DNA of 64,000 bases from NCBI GenBank assembly GCA_963799395.1, contig CAWCWZ010000062.1, forward strand, positions 25,870 through 89,869, given 5' to 3'. The DNA comes from Bog-752 sp963799395. Lineage in GTDB: Bacteria > Actinomycetota > Thermoleophilia > UBA2241. Below the pieces are notes generated by a model, which was not told where the DNA came from, searched no databases, and saw nothing but the letters and a program-made list of their open reading frames with translations. This document shows, in pieces, positions 62,449-64,000 of the stretch. Made by a program: the position numbers and the translations under genes. The first letter of the stretch is position 1. Each line of letters opens with the position of its first letter.

Positions 62449-64000
62449 TCAGTCGAACTGCTTGAGCTCGGCCTCGATCGCGGCGAGCTCCTCCGCCGAA
62501 CCCTGGATCTTCGGGCCCTTGAACCACTTGCGGGCCGAGACCGCCCACCAGATGCCGGCGAAGCCGATGACCGCGAGCACCGCCACCGGCGTGAAGTTGA
62601 AGTCGTGCGACGTCAGCATCGGTTCGTAGTACGGCAGCATGAAGACGATGCAGATGAAGACGACCCAGACGATCGCGATCCAGCCGATCACCGCGCTCCA
62701 CGTCTTGTTCAGCTTCTAGGGGCCGGGCACGAACGCCTTGGAGTTGATGCGACGCAGGAACACCGGCGTCAGGTAGGCGATGTACAGGCCGATGACCGCG
62801 ACCGAGACCACCGCGCTGTAGGCGTAGTAGTTGATCATGTAGGTCGAGGACAGGATGAACGCCCCGACGGCGCCGAACCAGGCCGAGTGCACCGGCACGC
62901 GGCGCTTCGGGCTGACGTGGTGCCAGTAGTTCGAGAACGGCACGGCGCCGTCGCGCGAGAAGGCGAAGATCATGCGCGAGTTGGCGGTGACCGACGACAT
63001 GCCGCAGTAGAACTGCGCGCCGATGACGATCAGGATGAGCAGCAGCGCGAGCGTCCTGCCGGCGGCGAACTTGAAGGCGACCGCCCACGGGACGAGCACT
63101 CAGGCTGAGGTCGGAATAGCTCTTGATGGGGGTCCCTGCGAAGACGACGGGGTGCACGAAGTGCGGGATCGCGTAGCTCACCCCGACCAGCAGGATGAAG
63201 CCGGCGATCAGCGAGACCCAGATCGACCGGACGATGCCCTTCGCCGCCTGCACGTTGGCGTCTCGCGTCTCCTCGGAGACGTGGGCCGAGGCGTCGTAGC
63301 CCGTGAAGGTGTACTGCGCGTTCAGCAGGCCCAGGGCCATGACGTAGAGCGGCGCCGCGAACCCCGACAGGCCCTTGAACGCGTCCCACCCCGCCTTCCG
63401 AACATGAACGACACGCTCTGATGGGCGTGCGAGCTGGGCGCCCAGAACAGGATGATGACGATAACTGCCACGCCGATCAGATGCCAGTAGACCGAGATGT
63501 CGTTGAGCAGGGCGACGAGGCGGATGCTGTAGGTGTTCAGCAGGCCCTGCACGAAGAGGATGATGGCCAGGAGGGCGATGGTGTGCCCCGGCGACAGCCA
63601 GTAGGACTTGTTGGTCCACTCCGCCAGGAAGGCCGAGACCGAGTAGGCGCAGCCGAAACTGATGCCGGCCGTCACGGCGACCTGCCCGAGCAGGTTGAAC
63701 CAGCCGGTGAACCACGACCAGATCGGGGCGCTGTTGCCGGGCGCGCACTTGGCCGCCCAGTAGTACAGGCCGCCGGCCGTCGGGTAGGCCGAGCAGATCT
63801 CGCCCATCGACAGGCCGACGAAGATCACGATCACGCCGACGAACAGCCAGCCCCAGTTCATGACCGGCGGGCCGCCGTGGAGCAGGCCGAACTCGTAGAC
63901 GGTCAGGCAGCCCGACAGGATCGAGATGATCGTGAAGGAGATGGCGAAGTTGTTGAAGCCGCTCATGCGGCGGTCGAGCTCCTGGGCGTAGCCCAGCTGG
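62449..64000 (-). CDS. APC amino acid permease (copy 3), N-terminus outside window; two indels and an in-frame TAG
   Basis: At least 515 residues. The frame is already open at the window edge (LGYAQELDRRMSGFNNFAIS), typical of GABA/amino-acid permeases of the APC superfamily, and of a different subfamily from copies 1 and 2. ICSAYPTAGGLYYWAAK and YTFTGYDASAHVSEET are conserved. Indels near 63396 and 63100 break the frame. TAG at 62718-62716 interrupts FVPGP and KLNKTWSAV, where relatives have Trp. Two more helices and AIEAELKQFD follow. Confidence 0.82.

Overview
The window is about 64 kb of very GC-rich, densely packed bacterial chromosome. Most housekeeping genes are on the + strand, many with overlapping stop and start codons and GTG starts. 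The gene order (valS-folC, ndk-maf-mreBCD-mrdA-rodA, rng-rplU-rpmA-obgE-proBA-nadD-yqeK-LCP-rsfS, pdxST-yebC-ruvCAB, queH-queA-tgt-yajC, parA-ftsZ-scpAB-rluB-aroH-aroF-tyrA-aroA-cmk-plsC-ispH), a Gram-positive-type SOS box (GAAC-N4-GTTC) and several apparently leaderless promoters suggest an Actinomycetota-like organism, probably a deep or anaerobic lineage such as a Thermoleophilia relative. That placement is inference. I recognised no rRNA, tRNA, CRISPR array, prophage or insertion sequence.

Layout. 1-4.1 kb: end of valS, folC, a 42-residue membrane peptide, a double zinc-ribbon membrane protein, ndk, maf. 4.1-13.1 kb: rod-shape operon (mreB, mreC, mreD, mrdA, rodA), a DUF697-like protein and a radical-SAM/DUF2344 pair. 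13.1-23.7 kb: RNase E/G, L21, L27, ObgE, proline synthesis, NadD, YqeK, a LytR_C protein, RsfS, a CAP protein. 23.8-27.4 kb: SOS-regulated DNA polymerase IV and an EF-G-like GTPase. 27.5-46.5 kb: PLP synthase, YebC, Holliday-junction resolution, queuosine synthesis, chromosome segregation and division, aromatic amino acids, Cmk, PlsC, IspH. 46.5-48 kb: a broken PDZ/radical-SAM (DUF512) gene.

48-64 kb is an accessory region and the main interest. A + strand operon (metallophosphoesterase, APC permease, nucleotidyltransferase-fold protein, mtbB) converges on a - strand operon (DeoR regulator, nucleotidyltransferase-fold protein, metallophosphoesterase, APC permease, choline-kinase-like phosphotransferase). 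A further kinase and permease pair lies beyond. mtbB encodes a dimethylamine:corrinoid methyltransferase. An in-frame TAG at 53200-53202 sits at the position where archaeal MtbB carries pyrrolysine, and homology continues on both sides. The same gene ends with TAG, and by my count about 27 of 64 readable genes here stop with TAG, so TAG must serve both as sense codon and as terminator. Partner corrinoid protein, corrinoid:CoM/folate methyltransferase, reductive activator and pylSTBCD were not seen in the window.

Sequence quality matters for reading this annotation. About 28 single- or double-base indels break conserved, mostly essential genes at 4-27 kb and 47-64 kb, while about 19 kb in the middle (27.5-46.5 kb) has none that I can see. 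I treat the broken genes as probable sequence errors and give whole-gene coordinates with the approximate sites of the breaks.
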